The position numbers and the translations under genes are program-made. From contig NZ_CP040077.1 of the NCBI RefSeq assembly GCF_005280735.1, forward strand, positions 992,001 to 1,056,000: 64,000 nt of DNA, given 5' to 3'. The stretch comes from Trinickia violacea (GTDB lineage Bacteria; Pseudomonadota; Gammaproteobacteria; Burkholderiales; Burkholderiaceae). The first letter of the stretch is position 1. Every line of letters begins with the position of its first letter. Under the pieces are notes generated by a model that did not search any database, had not been told where the DNA came from, and saw nothing but the letters and a program-made list of their open reading frames with translations. This document shows, piece by piece, positions 1-8,503 of this stretch.

Positions 1-2
1 TG

Positions 3-149
3 ACGGCCGGCGCGTCCGCGCCGGAAGTGCTCGCGCAAGCTGTGATCACGCGCTTGCGCGGTATGGGTGTGCGCAACGTGCGCGCACTCGAGGGGATCGA
101 AGAGAATATTGCGTTTCCGCTGCCGCGCGGGCTCGGTCTGCCCGCCTGA
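3..149 (+). CDS. ispH: IspH (HMBPP reductase), C-terminal end only
   Basis: The last 48 codons of a gene that begins before the window. The residues read TAGASAPE near the start, then ALEGIEENIAFPLPR before the stop, which is the usual C-terminus of 4-hydroxy-3-methylbut-2-enyl diphosphate reductase, the final enzyme of the MEP isoprenoid pathway. The catalytic core and the iron-sulfur cysteines lie outside the window. A strong terminator follows 25 bases later, so this is the end of its transcription unit. Confidence 0.88.
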   Translation, partial: TAGASAPEVLAQAVITRLRGMGVRNVRALEGIEENIAFPLPRGLGLPA

Positions 150-173
150 TTTATTTTTAATTGGCTGATTAAT

Positions 174-204
174 AAAAGCGCGCCTTGGGCGCGCTTTTGT
201 TTTT
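174..204 (+). terminator. Rho-independent terminator after ispH
   Basis: An 11-bp perfect stem (174-184 pairing with 188-198) with a TTG loop is followed by GTTTTT. The stem begins with AAAA and ends with TTTT, so it could work in both directions. Confidence 0.85.
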
Positions 205-245
205 ATGTCGACCGGAGTCGGCGCTTTAACGCTTAATCCGGTCCG
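205..245. repeat. Degenerate copy of the GACCGGAGT palindromic repeat
   Basis: The left arm GACCGGAGTCGGCGCT at 210-225 matches the arm of the repeats near 3622, 8264 and 59152. The right arm, at about 228-243, has decayed but still ends in ATCCGGTC. It sits just behind the ispH terminator, an extragenic place as for the other copies. Confidence 0.55.
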
Positions 246-270
246 ATGTGGCGCGAATTACAAATATCCC

Positions 271-346
271 GGTTGCTATACAAATAAGCAAGGATATTGC
301 AACCTGGTTGCGCCCGCTCCGATTATGGGTCTCAAAAAAAGGTTGC
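271..346. promoter_or_regulatory. Candidate operator: GGTTGC boxes at 35-bp steps
   Basis: GGTTGC occurs at 271, 306 and 341, exactly 35 bases apart, all in the same orientation. The middle one is the right half of a perfect odd palindrome, GCAACC-T-GGTTGC, at 299-311. The boxes lie just upstream of a plausible promoter for the liv locus, so a regulator binding here is a reasonable inference. No regulator is identified. Confidence 0.35.
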
Positions 347-377
347 AATGCAGGAAAACCCTGGCGAATTCTCAATA

Positions 378-405
378 TTGGCCGTCCCATAATTAGAGTT
401 ACAAT
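378..405 (+). promoter_or_regulatory. Possible sigma-70 promoter of the liv locus
   Basis: TTGGCC at 378-383 and TACAAT at 400-405 are separated by 16 bases, about 65 bases ahead of the livK relic. This is a motif match by eye only. It would let the old livK promoter still feed transcription towards livH. Confidence 0.35.
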
Positions 406-471
406 GCGCCCGTTCTCAAGGCCACAGGGCCTTCTGGCAATGGATTTAGCAAGGCGCAGGAGACCTACTTA

Positions 472-1245
472 ATGCAATTCCAGTTTGCTTACGCCGTGTC
501 CACCGCGGCCGCGAACGCCAAGGCGGACGCAGCCAGCAACAGGAACGACGGCGGGGCGAGCGTCGGCGAGTCGGTCGCGGCTGCGAAGGAAGCGAACGAT
601 GCCACTCTTGTCGGCAGCGGCAAAAACGGGGGGCGATCGGGACCTAAGCTTGGACTGGGCGTAACGGCGTCGAAAGCGCGTTACGCCCGGACTGGCGAAG
701 GCACTGGTGACTGGGCATCGGACTTCAAGGCCATCCTCAAGAAGATCAAGAATATTCAGCCGGACGTGAGCATGTACGGTGGAATGAACCGAACGGGCGG
801 ACTGCTTGCAAAGCAGGCTCCGCTTGGCAACAGAGCAGCAAACCTTGGCGGCGACGGCGTGCGTGCCGGCAAGGTGGCCGAACTTGCGCCTCGCGCGCAG
901 GGACGCCGGACCTCGTCGAAAGCGGGCCTCCCGCCGACGCCGGGGACTATCGATGCGGGCTTCGCATTGCAGGACCAAGGGCAGTACGAAGACCGCTTCT
1001 GCACGCCGGCGCAGGTTGTCGCGCACCCCGCGTATGAAGTCATGCACGCGGATGCCGACACACTGCAGCGCGCCGTTTCTATCGATGCGCCCAAGGTGCT
1101 GGAAGCGAAGCCGTCGGACCGTTTTCGGAACGGATCCGTCGGCGCTGTCGCATTCGACGACAAGGGTGATTTGAAAGAAGGCGCCATTACGGTTCACGAC
1201 TTCAAGGACAGCGGCATTGCGGTCCTCGAAGCCGTGGGCATGTAG
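472..1245 (+). pseudogene. Decayed livK relic (branched-chain amino acid binding protein)
   Basis: The frame stays open for 257 codons but the protein is not a proper LivK. From about residue 82 it tracks the C-terminal half of the intact LivK at 5259-6398: DFKAILKKIKN against DFRAILTKIKG, SMYGGMNRTGG against IMYGGMDATGG, LGGDGV against LAGDGV, and FDDKGDLKEGAITVHDFKDSG against FDGKGDLKHGVISLYGYKDGK. The N-terminal half has no signal peptide I can recognise and is only about 80 residues, and the region between residues 130 and 170 has no counterpart. The start is ATG after AGGAGA. I read it as a former first gene of the liv operon, reduced by deletions. Whether it is translated is unknown. 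Confidence 0.7.
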
Positions 1246-1262
1246 TGACGGAGCAAAACCTG

Positions 1263-1294
1263 ACGGCACCGCGCACCCGACGGTGCCGTTTTTG
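1263..1294 (+). terminator. Terminator after the livK relic
   Basis: A 9-bp stem, ACGGCACCG (1263-1271) with CGGTGCCGT (1281-1289), is followed by TTTTG. It separates the relic from livH, as is common between a binding-protein gene and its transporter genes, where it lowers downstream expression. Confidence 0.7.
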
Positions 1295-1467
1295 CATCCG
1301 CCTTTAACGAGCCGGTCTTTGCATCACAAAGGCGCGACCCGTTGGAAGACGGCTAACCCTTACCGGTCTTTTACATCAGTACCCGCAGTGCCGTTGCGAT
1401 TCCGTCACTCACCGCCTACCCGCCGGGGAGCTACGCGAATCCAGTCGCACGGGCTAAGGAGCTTTAA

Positions 1468-2418
1468 ATGGATATCTTCATCCAGCAGATCATCAATGGT
1501 CTGGTGCTTGGCAGCGTCTACGCCATCATCGCACTGGGCTATACGATGGTGTACGGCATCTTGGGCATCATCAACTTCGCTCACGGCGACGTGTTGATGG
1601 TAGGCGCGATGGTGGCGCTCTCGGCCATCACTGTGCTGCAGAATCACTTCCCCGGTCTAGGCCATGTGCTGACGCTCGTCATCGGGCTGCTGATCGCGGC
1701 AGGGGTTTGCGCGTGTGTCGGCTACACGATTGAAAAAGTCGCCTACCGGCCGTTGCGCAAGGCGCCGCGTCTCGCCCCGCTGATCACCGCGATCGGCGTG
1801 TCGATTCTGCTGCAGACCATGGCGATGATCATCTGGGGCCGCAATCCGCTGGCATTCCCGCAGCTGCTGCCGACCGATCCGATCAACGTGATCACCGCCG
1901 GCCCGAACAACCCGGGCGCCGTGATCTCGATGACTGAAATCGCGATCATCGTGGTGGCCTTCGTGATGATGGGCGCGCTGCTGCTGCTCGTGCACAAGAC
2001 CAAGCTCGGCCGCGCGATGCGCGCGATCGCGGAGAACCCGAATAACGCGAGCCTGATGGGCGTGAACCCGAACTTCGTGATCTCGGCGACCTTCATGATC
2101 GGCTCGGCGCTCGCGGCACTGGCAGGCGTGATGATCGCGTCGGAATACGGCAACGCGCACTTCTACATGGGCTTCATCCCCGGCATGAAGGCGTTCACGG
2201 CGGCGGTGCTCGGCGGGATCGGCAACCTTGGCGGCGCGATGGTGGGCGGCGTGCTGCTCGGTCTCATCGAACAGCTCGGTGCGGGCTACATCGGCGGCCT
2301 CACGGGCGGCGTGTTCGGCAGTAACTACCAGGACGTGTTCGCGTTCATCGTGCTGATCATCGTGCTGGTGTTCCGTCCGTCGGGCCTCTTGGGCGAACGT
2401 GTCGCGGATCGCGCGTAA
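1468..2418 (+). CDS. livH: LivH, branched-chain amino acid ABC permease
   Basis: A 316-residue integral membrane protein, the normal LivH length. It opens with the family signature MDIFIQQIINGLVLGSVYAI and carries GILGIINFAHGD in the first membrane segments. The later region holds the conserved cytoplasmic coupling stretch RAMRAIAENPNNASLMGVN, and the protein ends with a VFRPSGLLGE-type tail. With LivM it forms the inner-membrane channel of the high-affinity leucine/isoleucine/valine importer. The ATG follows AAGGAG at good spacing. livM starts 18 bases after the stop, so the two are co-transcribed. Confidence 0.95.
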   Translation: MDIFIQQIINGLVLGSVYAIIALGYTMVYGILGIINFAHGDVLMVGAMVALSAITVLQNHFPGLGHVLTLVIGLLIAAGVCACVGYTIEKVAYRPLRKAPRLAPLITAIGVSILLQTMAMIIWGRNPLAFPQLLPTDPINVITAGPNNPGAVISMTEIAIIVVAFVMMGALLLLVHKTKLGRAMRAIAENPNNASLMGVNPNFVISATFMIGSALAALAGVMIASEYGNAHFYMGFIPGMKAFTAAVLGGIGNLGGAMVGGVLLGLIEQLGAGYIGGLTGGVFGSNYQDVFAFIVLIIVLVFRPSGLLGERVADRA

Positions 2419-2436
2419 GGGAAAGGAGCTAGGAAA

Positions 2437-3606
2437 ATGACTTCAATTCAACCGATCGAGCCGTCCACGACGCTCGTCCCTGAAAAGAACGCGACGAAGA
2501 CCGCGGTCGTCACCGTTCTGACTGCGATCTTCGTGATCGCCGCGCCGTTCGTCATCGGCGCAGCCGGCGGCAACTACTGGGTGCGCGTGCTCGACTTCGC
2601 GATGCTGTACGTGATGCTCGCGTTGGGCCTGAACGTGGTGGTCGGCTTCGCCGGCCTCCTGGACTTGGGCTACATCGCGTTCTACGCGGTGGGCGCCTAC
2701 ACGGCCGCGCTGCTGACCTCGCCGCACCTGGCGACGCAGTTCGCCTGGATCGGCGCGATGTTCCCGGGTGGCATCCACGCACCGTACTGGCTCGTCGTGC
2801 CGCTCGCGATGGCGCTCGCGGCGGGGGCCGGTGTCCTGCTTGGCGCGCCGACCCTGCGTCTGCGCGGCGACTACCTCGCGATCGTGACCTTGGGCTTCGG
2901 GGAAATCGTGCGGATCTTCATGAACAACTTGGATCGTCCGCTGAACATCACGAACGGCCCGCAGGGGGTCACGGGTGTCGATCCGATCACGGTGGCCGGA
3001 TTCAACCTGTCGCAGACGCATAACTTCTTCGGCTTCCAGTTCACCACGGTGTACATGTATTACTACGTGTTCGTGCTCTGCGCGCTGCTCGTGGTCTGGG
3101 TCTGTACGCGTCTGCAGCACTCGCGTATCGGCCGTGCATGGGCCGCGATCCGCGAAGACGAAATCGCCGCGAAGGCGATGGGCATCAACACCCGTAACGT
3201 GAAGCTGCTCGCGTTCGCGATGGGCGCGTCGTTCGGCGGTCTGTCGGGCGCGATGTTCGCGGGCTTTCAGGGCTTCGTGTCGCCGGAATCGTTCACGTTC
3301 TGGGAATCGGTCGTGGTGCTTGCCTGCGTGGTGCTGGGCGGCATGGGCCACATCCCCGGCGTGATTCTCGGCGCCGTGCTGCTCGCGGTGTTCCCGGAAT
3401 TCCTGCGCTCGACGATGGGTCCGCTGCAAAACGCGATCTTCGGTCATCAGATCATCGATACCGAAGTGATCCGTCAGCTGCTGTACGGCCTGGCGATGGT
3501 GATCATCATGCTGTATCGCTCGGAAGGCTTGTGGCCGGCGGCGAAGCATGAGGACAAGATCGCGAAGCTGGCCAAGCGCGCCAGCAAGAAGCCTGTACGC
3601 GCCTAA
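2437..3606 (+). CDS. livM: LivM, branched-chain amino acid ABC permease
   Basis: A 389-residue polytopic protein with the LivM hallmarks LNVVVGFAGLLDLGYIAFYAVGAY and RLRGDYLAIVTLGFGEIVR, and the coupling segment RAWAAIREDEIAAKAMGIN. It pairs with LivH as the second permease subunit. The first 20 residues are a hydrophilic extension and the C-terminus is lysine-rich, both usual in this group. A Shine-Dalgarno AAGGAG lies ahead of the ATG. The gap to livG is 67 bases and contains a copy of the palindromic repeat. Confidence 0.95.
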   Translation: MTSIQPIEPSTTLVPEKNATKTAVVTVLTAIFVIAAPFVIGAAGGNYWVRVLDFAMLYVMLALGLNVVVGFAGLLDLGYIAFYAVGAYTAALLTSPHLATQFAWIGAMFPGGIHAPYWLVVPLAMALAAGAGVLLGAPTLRLRGDYLAIVTLGFGEIVRIFMNNLDRPLNITNGPQGVTGVDPITVAGFNLSQTHNFFGFQFTTVYMYYYVFVLCALLVVWVCTRLQHSRIGRAWAAIREDEIAAKAMGINTRNVKLLAFAMGASFGGLSGAMFAGFQGFVSPESFTFWESVVVLACVVLGGMGHIPGVILGAVLLAVFPEFLRSTMGPLQNAIFGHQIIDTEVIRQLLYGLAMVIIMLYRSEGLWPAAKHEDKIAKLAKRASKKPVRA

Positions 3607-3612
3607 AAGCGC

Positions 3613-3660
3613 CTTGCATGAGACCAGAGTAAGCGCTGAAGCGCTAACTCTGGTCGACAC
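3613..3660. repeat. Palindromic repeat inside the liv operon
   Basis: Arms GACCAGAGTAAGCGCT (3622-3637) and AGCGCTAACTCTGGTC (3640-3655) are complementary except for one position. It is preceded by CTTGCATGA and followed by GACACG, the same flanks as in the copy near 8264. It fills almost all of the livM-livG gap and ends just before the livG ribosome binding site. Confidence 0.85.
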
Positions 3661-3673
3661 GGGAGAACATTCA

Positions 3674-4443
3674 ATGAGCAAAATTCGTTTGTCCGTCAAG
3701 GGCGTGAACAAGCGGTTCGGCGGCCTGCAAGCGCTGTCGGACGTGGGTCTTCAAATCGAGGAAGGTACGATCTATGGACTGATCGGCCCGAACGGCGCCG
3801 GCAAGACGACCTTCTTCAACGTGATCACGGGGCTGTACACGCCTGATTCGGGCGAGTTCAAGCTCGACGGCACCGACTACACGCCGACCGCGGTGTACCA
3901 GGTCGCGAAGGCGGGCATTGCCCGCACGTTCCAGAACATTCGTCTGTTCGGCGGCATGACCGCGCTCGAGAACGTGATGGTGGGGCGCCACGTGCGCACC
4001 AAGCACGGTCTGTTCGGCGCGGTGTTCCAGACGCCGGCCGAGCGCCAGGAAGAGCGTGAAATCAAGGAACGCGCGCTCGAGCTGCTCGAGTACGTGGGCG
4101 TGCTGCAATACGCGGACTACACGTCGCGCAACCTGTCGTACGGTCACCAGCGCCGTCTGGAAATCGCGCGTGCGCTCGCGACCGATCCGAAGCTGCTCGC
4201 GCTCGACGAGCCGGCAGCCGGCATGAACGCGACCGAGAAGGTCGAGCTCACGAAGCTGCTCGACAAGATCCGTTCGGACGGCAAGACGATTCTCCTGATC
4301 GAGCACGACGTGAAGCTCGTGATGGGATTGTGCAACCGGATGACGGTGCTCGATTACGGCAAGGTGATCGCCGAAGGTCTGCCGCACGACGTGCAGCGCG
4401 ACCCGAAGGTGATCGAGGCTTACCTCGGTGCGGGGGTCCACTA

Positions 4444-4444
<1 letters not shown>
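3674..4444 (+). CDS. livG: LivG, branched-chain amino acid ABC ATPase
   Basis: A 256-residue ABC ATPase. It has Walker A GPNGAGKTT near residue 38, the Q-loop segment ARTFQNIRLF, the signature LSYGHQRRLEIARAL and Walker B LLALDEPAAGMN followed by the H-loop LIEHD. The C-terminal DPKVIEAYLGAG tail is typical of LivG. I chose the ATG at 3674 because GGGAGA lies 7 bases upstream and the protein then starts at the usual place; an upstream in-frame start would run through the repeat. Its TAA overlaps the livF ATG by one base. Confidence 0.95.
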
Positions 4445-5157
<713 letters not shown>

Positions 5158-5170
5158 GCCTCCGCAGCAA

Positions 5171-5216
5171 AAAACGCGGTGCTTGCGTGGAGAGCGCAAG
5201 CACCGCGTTTTGTTTT
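5171..5216 (+). terminator. Terminator after livF
   Basis: A 17-bp perfect stem (5171-5187 with 5195-5211) and a 7-base loop; the stem is flanked by A and T runs, so it may act in both directions. Read-through would give reduced transcript into livK, or livK has its own promoter between 5217 and 5258. Confidence 0.9.
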
Positions 5217-5258
5217 ACCCGTAGTTCACAAAAACTAGTCTAAACAAGGAAGTCAGTC

Positions 5259-6398
5259 GTGAAAGTTAGCGCTTTGAAGCATTCCGCAGTAGCAGCATTG
5301 GCATTGTTTGCAGTGTGCAACGTCGCATCGGCCGACACGGTCGTCAAGATCGGCCACGTCGCCCCGCTGACGGGCGGCTCCGCTCAGCAAGGCAAGGACA
5401 ACGAAAACGGCGCGCGCCTCGCCATCGAAGAAATCAACGCGAAGGGCCTCGTGATCAACGGCCAGAAGGTGACGCTCGAACTCGATCCGCAGGACGACGC
5501 AGGCGACCCGCGCACGGCGACCCAAGTGGCGCAGAAGCTCGTCGACGACAAGGTCGTCGCCGTGGTCGGCCACGAGACGTCGGGCACGTCGATCCCGGCT
5601 TCGAAGATCTACAGCGATGCGGGCATCGTGCAGATCTCGCCGTCGGCGACCAATCCGACCTACACGCTGCAAGGCTTCAAGACGACGTACCGCGTCGTGG
5701 CGACCGATGCGCAGCAAGGCCCGGCGCTCGCGAACTACGCGGCGAAGGTCATGAAATTGAAGACGGTCGCGGTCGTCGACGATTCGACTTCGTATGGCCA
5801 GGGTCTCGCGAACGAGTTCGAGAAGAGCGCGAAGGCGCTCGGCTTGAACGTCGTGTCGCATGACGCCACGAACGACAAGGCTGTCGACTTCCGCGCGATT
5901 CTGACGAAGATCAAGGGCGAAAACCCGGACGCGATCATGTACGGCGGCATGGACGCCACCGGCGGCCCGTTCGCGAAGCAAGCGAAGCAGCTCGGCATGC
6001 GCGCGAAGATCCTCGCAGGCGACGGCGTCTGCACGAGCAGCATCGCGGCGCTCGCAGGCAACGGCACCGACAACATCGTCTGCTCGGAAGCCGGCATGGG
6101 CCTCGAGAAGATGGACGGCGGCGCGGCCTTCGAAGCCAAGTACGAGAAGCGCTTCGGCCAGCACATCCAGCTCTACGCGCCGTATACGTATGACGCGGTG
6201 TACATCATCGTCGACGCGATGAAGCGCGCGAAGTCGACCGATCCGGCGAAGATCGTCGCCGCGATGCCGGCCACCGACTACAAGGGCGTGATCGGCGAGA
6301 CGACGTTCGATGGGAAGGGCGACCTGAAGCACGGCGTGATCTCGCTCTACGGCTACAAGGACGGCAAGAAGGCGCTGCTCGACGTCGTCAAGATGTAA
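5259..6398 (+). CDS. livK: LivK-type periplasmic branched-chain amino acid binding protein
   Basis: A 379-residue periplasmic binding protein of type I fold. Residues 1-25 form a signal peptide ending NVASA before DTVVKIGHVAPLTGG, the start of the mature protein. The ligand-binding landmarks VAVVGHETSGTSIPAS and SPSATNPTYT are present. The start codon is GTG, 6 bases after AAGGAAG. It lies behind the livHMGF operon and presumably delivers leucine, isoleucine or valine to it; the relic at 472-1245 is a decayed relative. A 16-bp terminator follows. Confidence 0.93.
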   Translation: MKVSALKHSAVAALALFAVCNVASADTVVKIGHVAPLTGGSAQQGKDNENGARLAIEEINAKGLVINGQKVTLELDPQDDAGDPRTATQVAQKLVDDKVVAVVGHETSGTSIPASKIYSDAGIVQISPSATNPTYTLQGFKTTYRVVATDAQQGPALANYAAKVMKLKTVAVVDDSTSYGQGLANEFEKSAKALGLNVVSHDATNDKAVDFRAILTKIKGENPDAIMYGGMDATGGPFAKQAKQLGMRAKILAGDGVCTSSIAALAGNGTDNIVCSEAGMGLEKMDGGAAFEAKYEKRFGQHIQLYAPYTYDAVYIIVDAMKRAKSTDPAKIVAAMPATDYKGVIGETTFDGKGDLKHGVISLYGYKDGKKALLDVVKM

Positions 6399-6450
6399 AG
6401 ACGGGCGGCACCGGCGGCGTGCAGTGCGCTGCCGGTGCGGCCAATGCATG

Positions 6451-6490
6451 AAAAAGGGTTCTTCGCGGATGAGAGCGAAGAACCCTTTTT
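6451..6490. terminator. Bidirectional terminator between livK and the acetyltransferase gene
   Basis: A 16-bp perfect stem (6451-6466 with 6475-6490) with an A5 run on one side and T5 on the other. livK and the minus-strand gene at 6534 converge on it, so it can serve both. Confidence 0.9.
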
Positions 6491-6533
6491 GCTTTCTTGG
6501 CCAAGCGGATGTCGATCGGTGAGGAGTACGCAG

Positions 6534-6998
6534 CTAATTTCGCAGTGGCGGCGTCTCGAGCCGCTTGCCTAGACTCACGACGGCATCAGCGCGATAACCG
6601 ATCGCTTCGTAGAAGCCTTGGATATCGCTCTTTGCGCTCAGCACCTGCAGATTCACCTTGAGGCAGCCGAGCGCCGCGAGCGCTTGCTCCGCGTGCACGA
6701 CGAGCGCGCGCCCGAAGCCGAGTCGGCGCGCTTCCCGCACCACGGCGAGCGAATACAGCCAGCCGCGGTGTCCGTCGTAGCCGGCCATCACCGTGCCGAC
6801 GACGCGCCTGTCATGCAGCGCGACGAAGAACAGCTCCGGCTGCATTGCGAGCTTGTTGGCGATCGAGACACGCGGATCGCGGTGCGGCCTCGACGGATCG
6901 CCATACTCGGGAAACGCTTCCAGCCATAGCGCGAGTACGGCGTCGGTATCGGTCGAGGCGTCGAACGGGCGGATCGACAGGGCAGGGGATGTCGTCAT
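6534..6998 (-). CDS. GNAT family N-acetyltransferase
   Basis: About 154 residues, the size of a single GNAT domain. It has the acetyl-CoA pyrophosphate-binding motif A, LYSLAVVREARRLGFGRALV, and the later LNLQV-like strand (VNLQVLSA) with GFYEAIGYR, close to YpeA/RimI-like enzymes. The acceptor substrate cannot be told. The ATG at 6998 is used here; a TTG at 7022 overlapping the stop of the upstream aminotransferase gene (TTGA) is an alternative, and neither has a clear Shine-Dalgarno. Close packing with argD suggests a shared transcript. Confidence 0.85.
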   Translation of the reverse strand: MTTSPALSIRPFDASTDTDAVLALWLEAFPEYGDPSRPHRDPRVSIANKLAMQPELFFVALHDRRVVGTVMAGYDGHRGWLYSLAVVREARRLGFGRALVVHAEQALAALGCLKVNLQVLSAKSDIQGFYEAIGYRADAVVSLGKRLETPPLRN

Positions 6999-7018
6999 GG
7001 CGTTGTCGCAAGCGCTGA

Positions 7019-8203
7019 TCAAAGCGAATCGAGCACGGTCCGAAGCATCGCCATCATCTGATCGATCTCTTCGCGGCTCACGTTCAGCGCCGGCATGAAG
7101 CGCAGCAGGTTGGGGCGCGCCGCGTTGAGCAACACGCCGTCCGGCTGCATGAGGCGCGCCTTTTCGACGATCTGCGGGCCGATGTCCTTGCCGAGCAGCA
7201 GTGCGCGCAACAAGCCTTCGCCGCGCTCGCCTTCGAAACCGCGTTCCTTCGACAATTCGAGCAACTGCGCCTTCAGGTATTCGCCGCGCTCGCGCACGCC
7301 TTCGAGAAAGCCCGGTGCCAGAAGCTGCGAGATCACCGAATAGCCGACGGCCGTCATCAGCGGATTGCCGTTGTAGGTACCACCCTGATCGCCCGCCTCG
7401 AACACGGCGATCTCGGCCTTCGACAGCATGGCCGCGAGCGGCACGCCGCCGCCGATGCCTTTGCCGAGCGTCATGATGTCCGGCTCGATGCCTGACAGTT
7501 CATACGCAAAGAGCGTCCCGGCGCGGCCGCACCCGCTTTGCACTTCGTCGACGATCAAGAGCACGTTATGGCGCTTCGTCAATTCGCGCAGCTGCTGCAT
7601 GAATTCACGCGTCGCCGGAATCACGCCGCCTTCGCCTTGGATCGGCTCGAGCATCACGGCAACGGTCTTCTCGCTGATGAGCTTCTCGACCGACGCGATG
7701 TCGTTCAGGTCCGCCTTCGGAAAGCCCGGCACTTGCGGTGCGTAGATCGTGTCCCAGCCGGCCTTGCCGCTCGCCGACATGGTCGCGAGCGTGCGGCCGT
7801 GGAAGCTATGGTCGAACGTGATGATCTCGTAGGCGCCGTGCTTGAATTTCTTGCCCCACTTGCGCGCGAGCTTGATCGCGCCTTCGTTCGCTTCGGCGCC
7901 GCTGTTGGCGAAGAAGACCTTGTCGAAGACGCTGTGCTGCGTGAGCAGCCCCGCGAGTGTCGCCATCGGCTCGTTGTAGAAGGCGGGCGACGGGTTGATG
8001 AGCAGGCGCGCCTGCTTCTCGAGCGCCTCGATCATCCCTTCGTTGCAGTGCCCGAGACTGTTGACCGCCCAGCCTTGGATGAAGTCGAGGTAGCGCTTGC
8101 CCTCGTTGTCGTAGAGCCACGAGCCCTTGCCGTGCGTGAAAACGATTTCGGGGCGATTCGTGATGTACATCAGCGACTGCGTCGGGTACTCGGTGAATTG
8201 CAT
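7019..8203 (-). CDS. argD: Acetylornithine aminotransferase (ArgD family)
   Basis: A 394-residue class III PLP aminotransferase. It shows VFFANSGAEANEGAIKLARK for PLP phosphate binding, LIVDEVQSGCGRAG with the PLP-ring aspartate, and MTLGKGIGGGVPLAAML containing the Schiff-base lysine. It should convert N-acetylglutamate semialdehyde and glutamate to N-acetylornithine in arginine synthesis; succinylornithine or other omega-amino acid substrates are possible. I start it at 8203 (MQFTEYPTQSLMY) because GGAG precedes this ATG and upstream codons run through the palindromic repeat. Transcribed leftwards with the acetyltransferase. Confidence 0.88.
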   Translation of the reverse strand: MQFTEYPTQSLMYITNRPEIVFTHGKGSWLYDNEGKRYLDFIQGWAVNSLGHCNEGMIEALEKQARLLINPSPAFYNEPMATLAGLLTQHSVFDKVFFANSGAEANEGAIKLARKWGKKFKHGAYEIITFDHSFHGRTLATMSASGKAGWDTIYAPQVPGFPKADLNDIASVEKLISEKTVAVMLEPIQGEGGVIPATREFMQQLRELTKRHNVLLIVDEVQSGCGRAGTLFAYELSGIEPDIMTLGKGIGGGVPLAAMLSKAEIAVFEAGDQGGTYNGNPLMTAVGYSVISQLLAPGFLEGVRERGEYLKAQLLELSKERGFEGERGEGLLRALLLGKDIGPQIVEKARLMQPDGVLLNAARPNLLRFMPALNVSREEIDQMMAMLRTVLDSL

Positions 8204-8254
8204 GGCGGCGGGCTCCAGGAGGTGCGAAAGAAACAGACGAAAAAGCGATGGGGC

Positions 8255-8302
8255 TTTGCATGGGACCGGAGTAGGCGCTAAAGCGCCAACTCCGGTCGAC
8301 AC
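8255..8302. repeat. Palindromic repeat upstream of argD
   Basis: Arms GACCGGAGTAGGCGCT (8264-8279) and AGCGCCAACTCCGGTC (8282-8297) differ from perfect complementarity at one base. The flanks GCTTTGCATGG and GACACG match the copies near 3622 and 59140. It lies in the 5' leader of argD, beside a terminator. Confidence 0.85.
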
Positions 8303-8303
8303 G

Positions 8304-8332
8304 AAAAAAAGCCACGGATTTCCGTGGCTTTT
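8304..8332 (-). terminator. Terminator after the reductase gene (minus strand)
   Basis: GCCACGG (8311-8317) pairs with CCGTGGC (8322-8328), with an A7 run at 8304-8310 that reads as T7 on the minus strand. It would stop transcripts from the reductase gene at 8504-9535 before they enter argD. TTTT on the other side could make it work in both directions. Confidence 0.75.
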
Positions 8333-8503
8333 CATGTTTCAACCGATTGGCGCTTGCGGTGTTGCTGCAAGGCGCGAACCCATGACTAGCCGACGGCTTC
8401 CCAGGCGGGCAGCGCGCGTCGGCGTCGGAGTTCGGTCAGGATGCGGTTCATGCGCGACAGAATACGATATCGAGATGGCCGGTGTAAACCACTAAGCCGC
8501 GCA

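Noticed and set aside
205..472. Short frames of 63 and 74 codons upstream of the livK relic
   Set aside because: They start in the palindromic repeat or leader, lack ribosome binding sites and overlap each other; the stretch looks regulatory.
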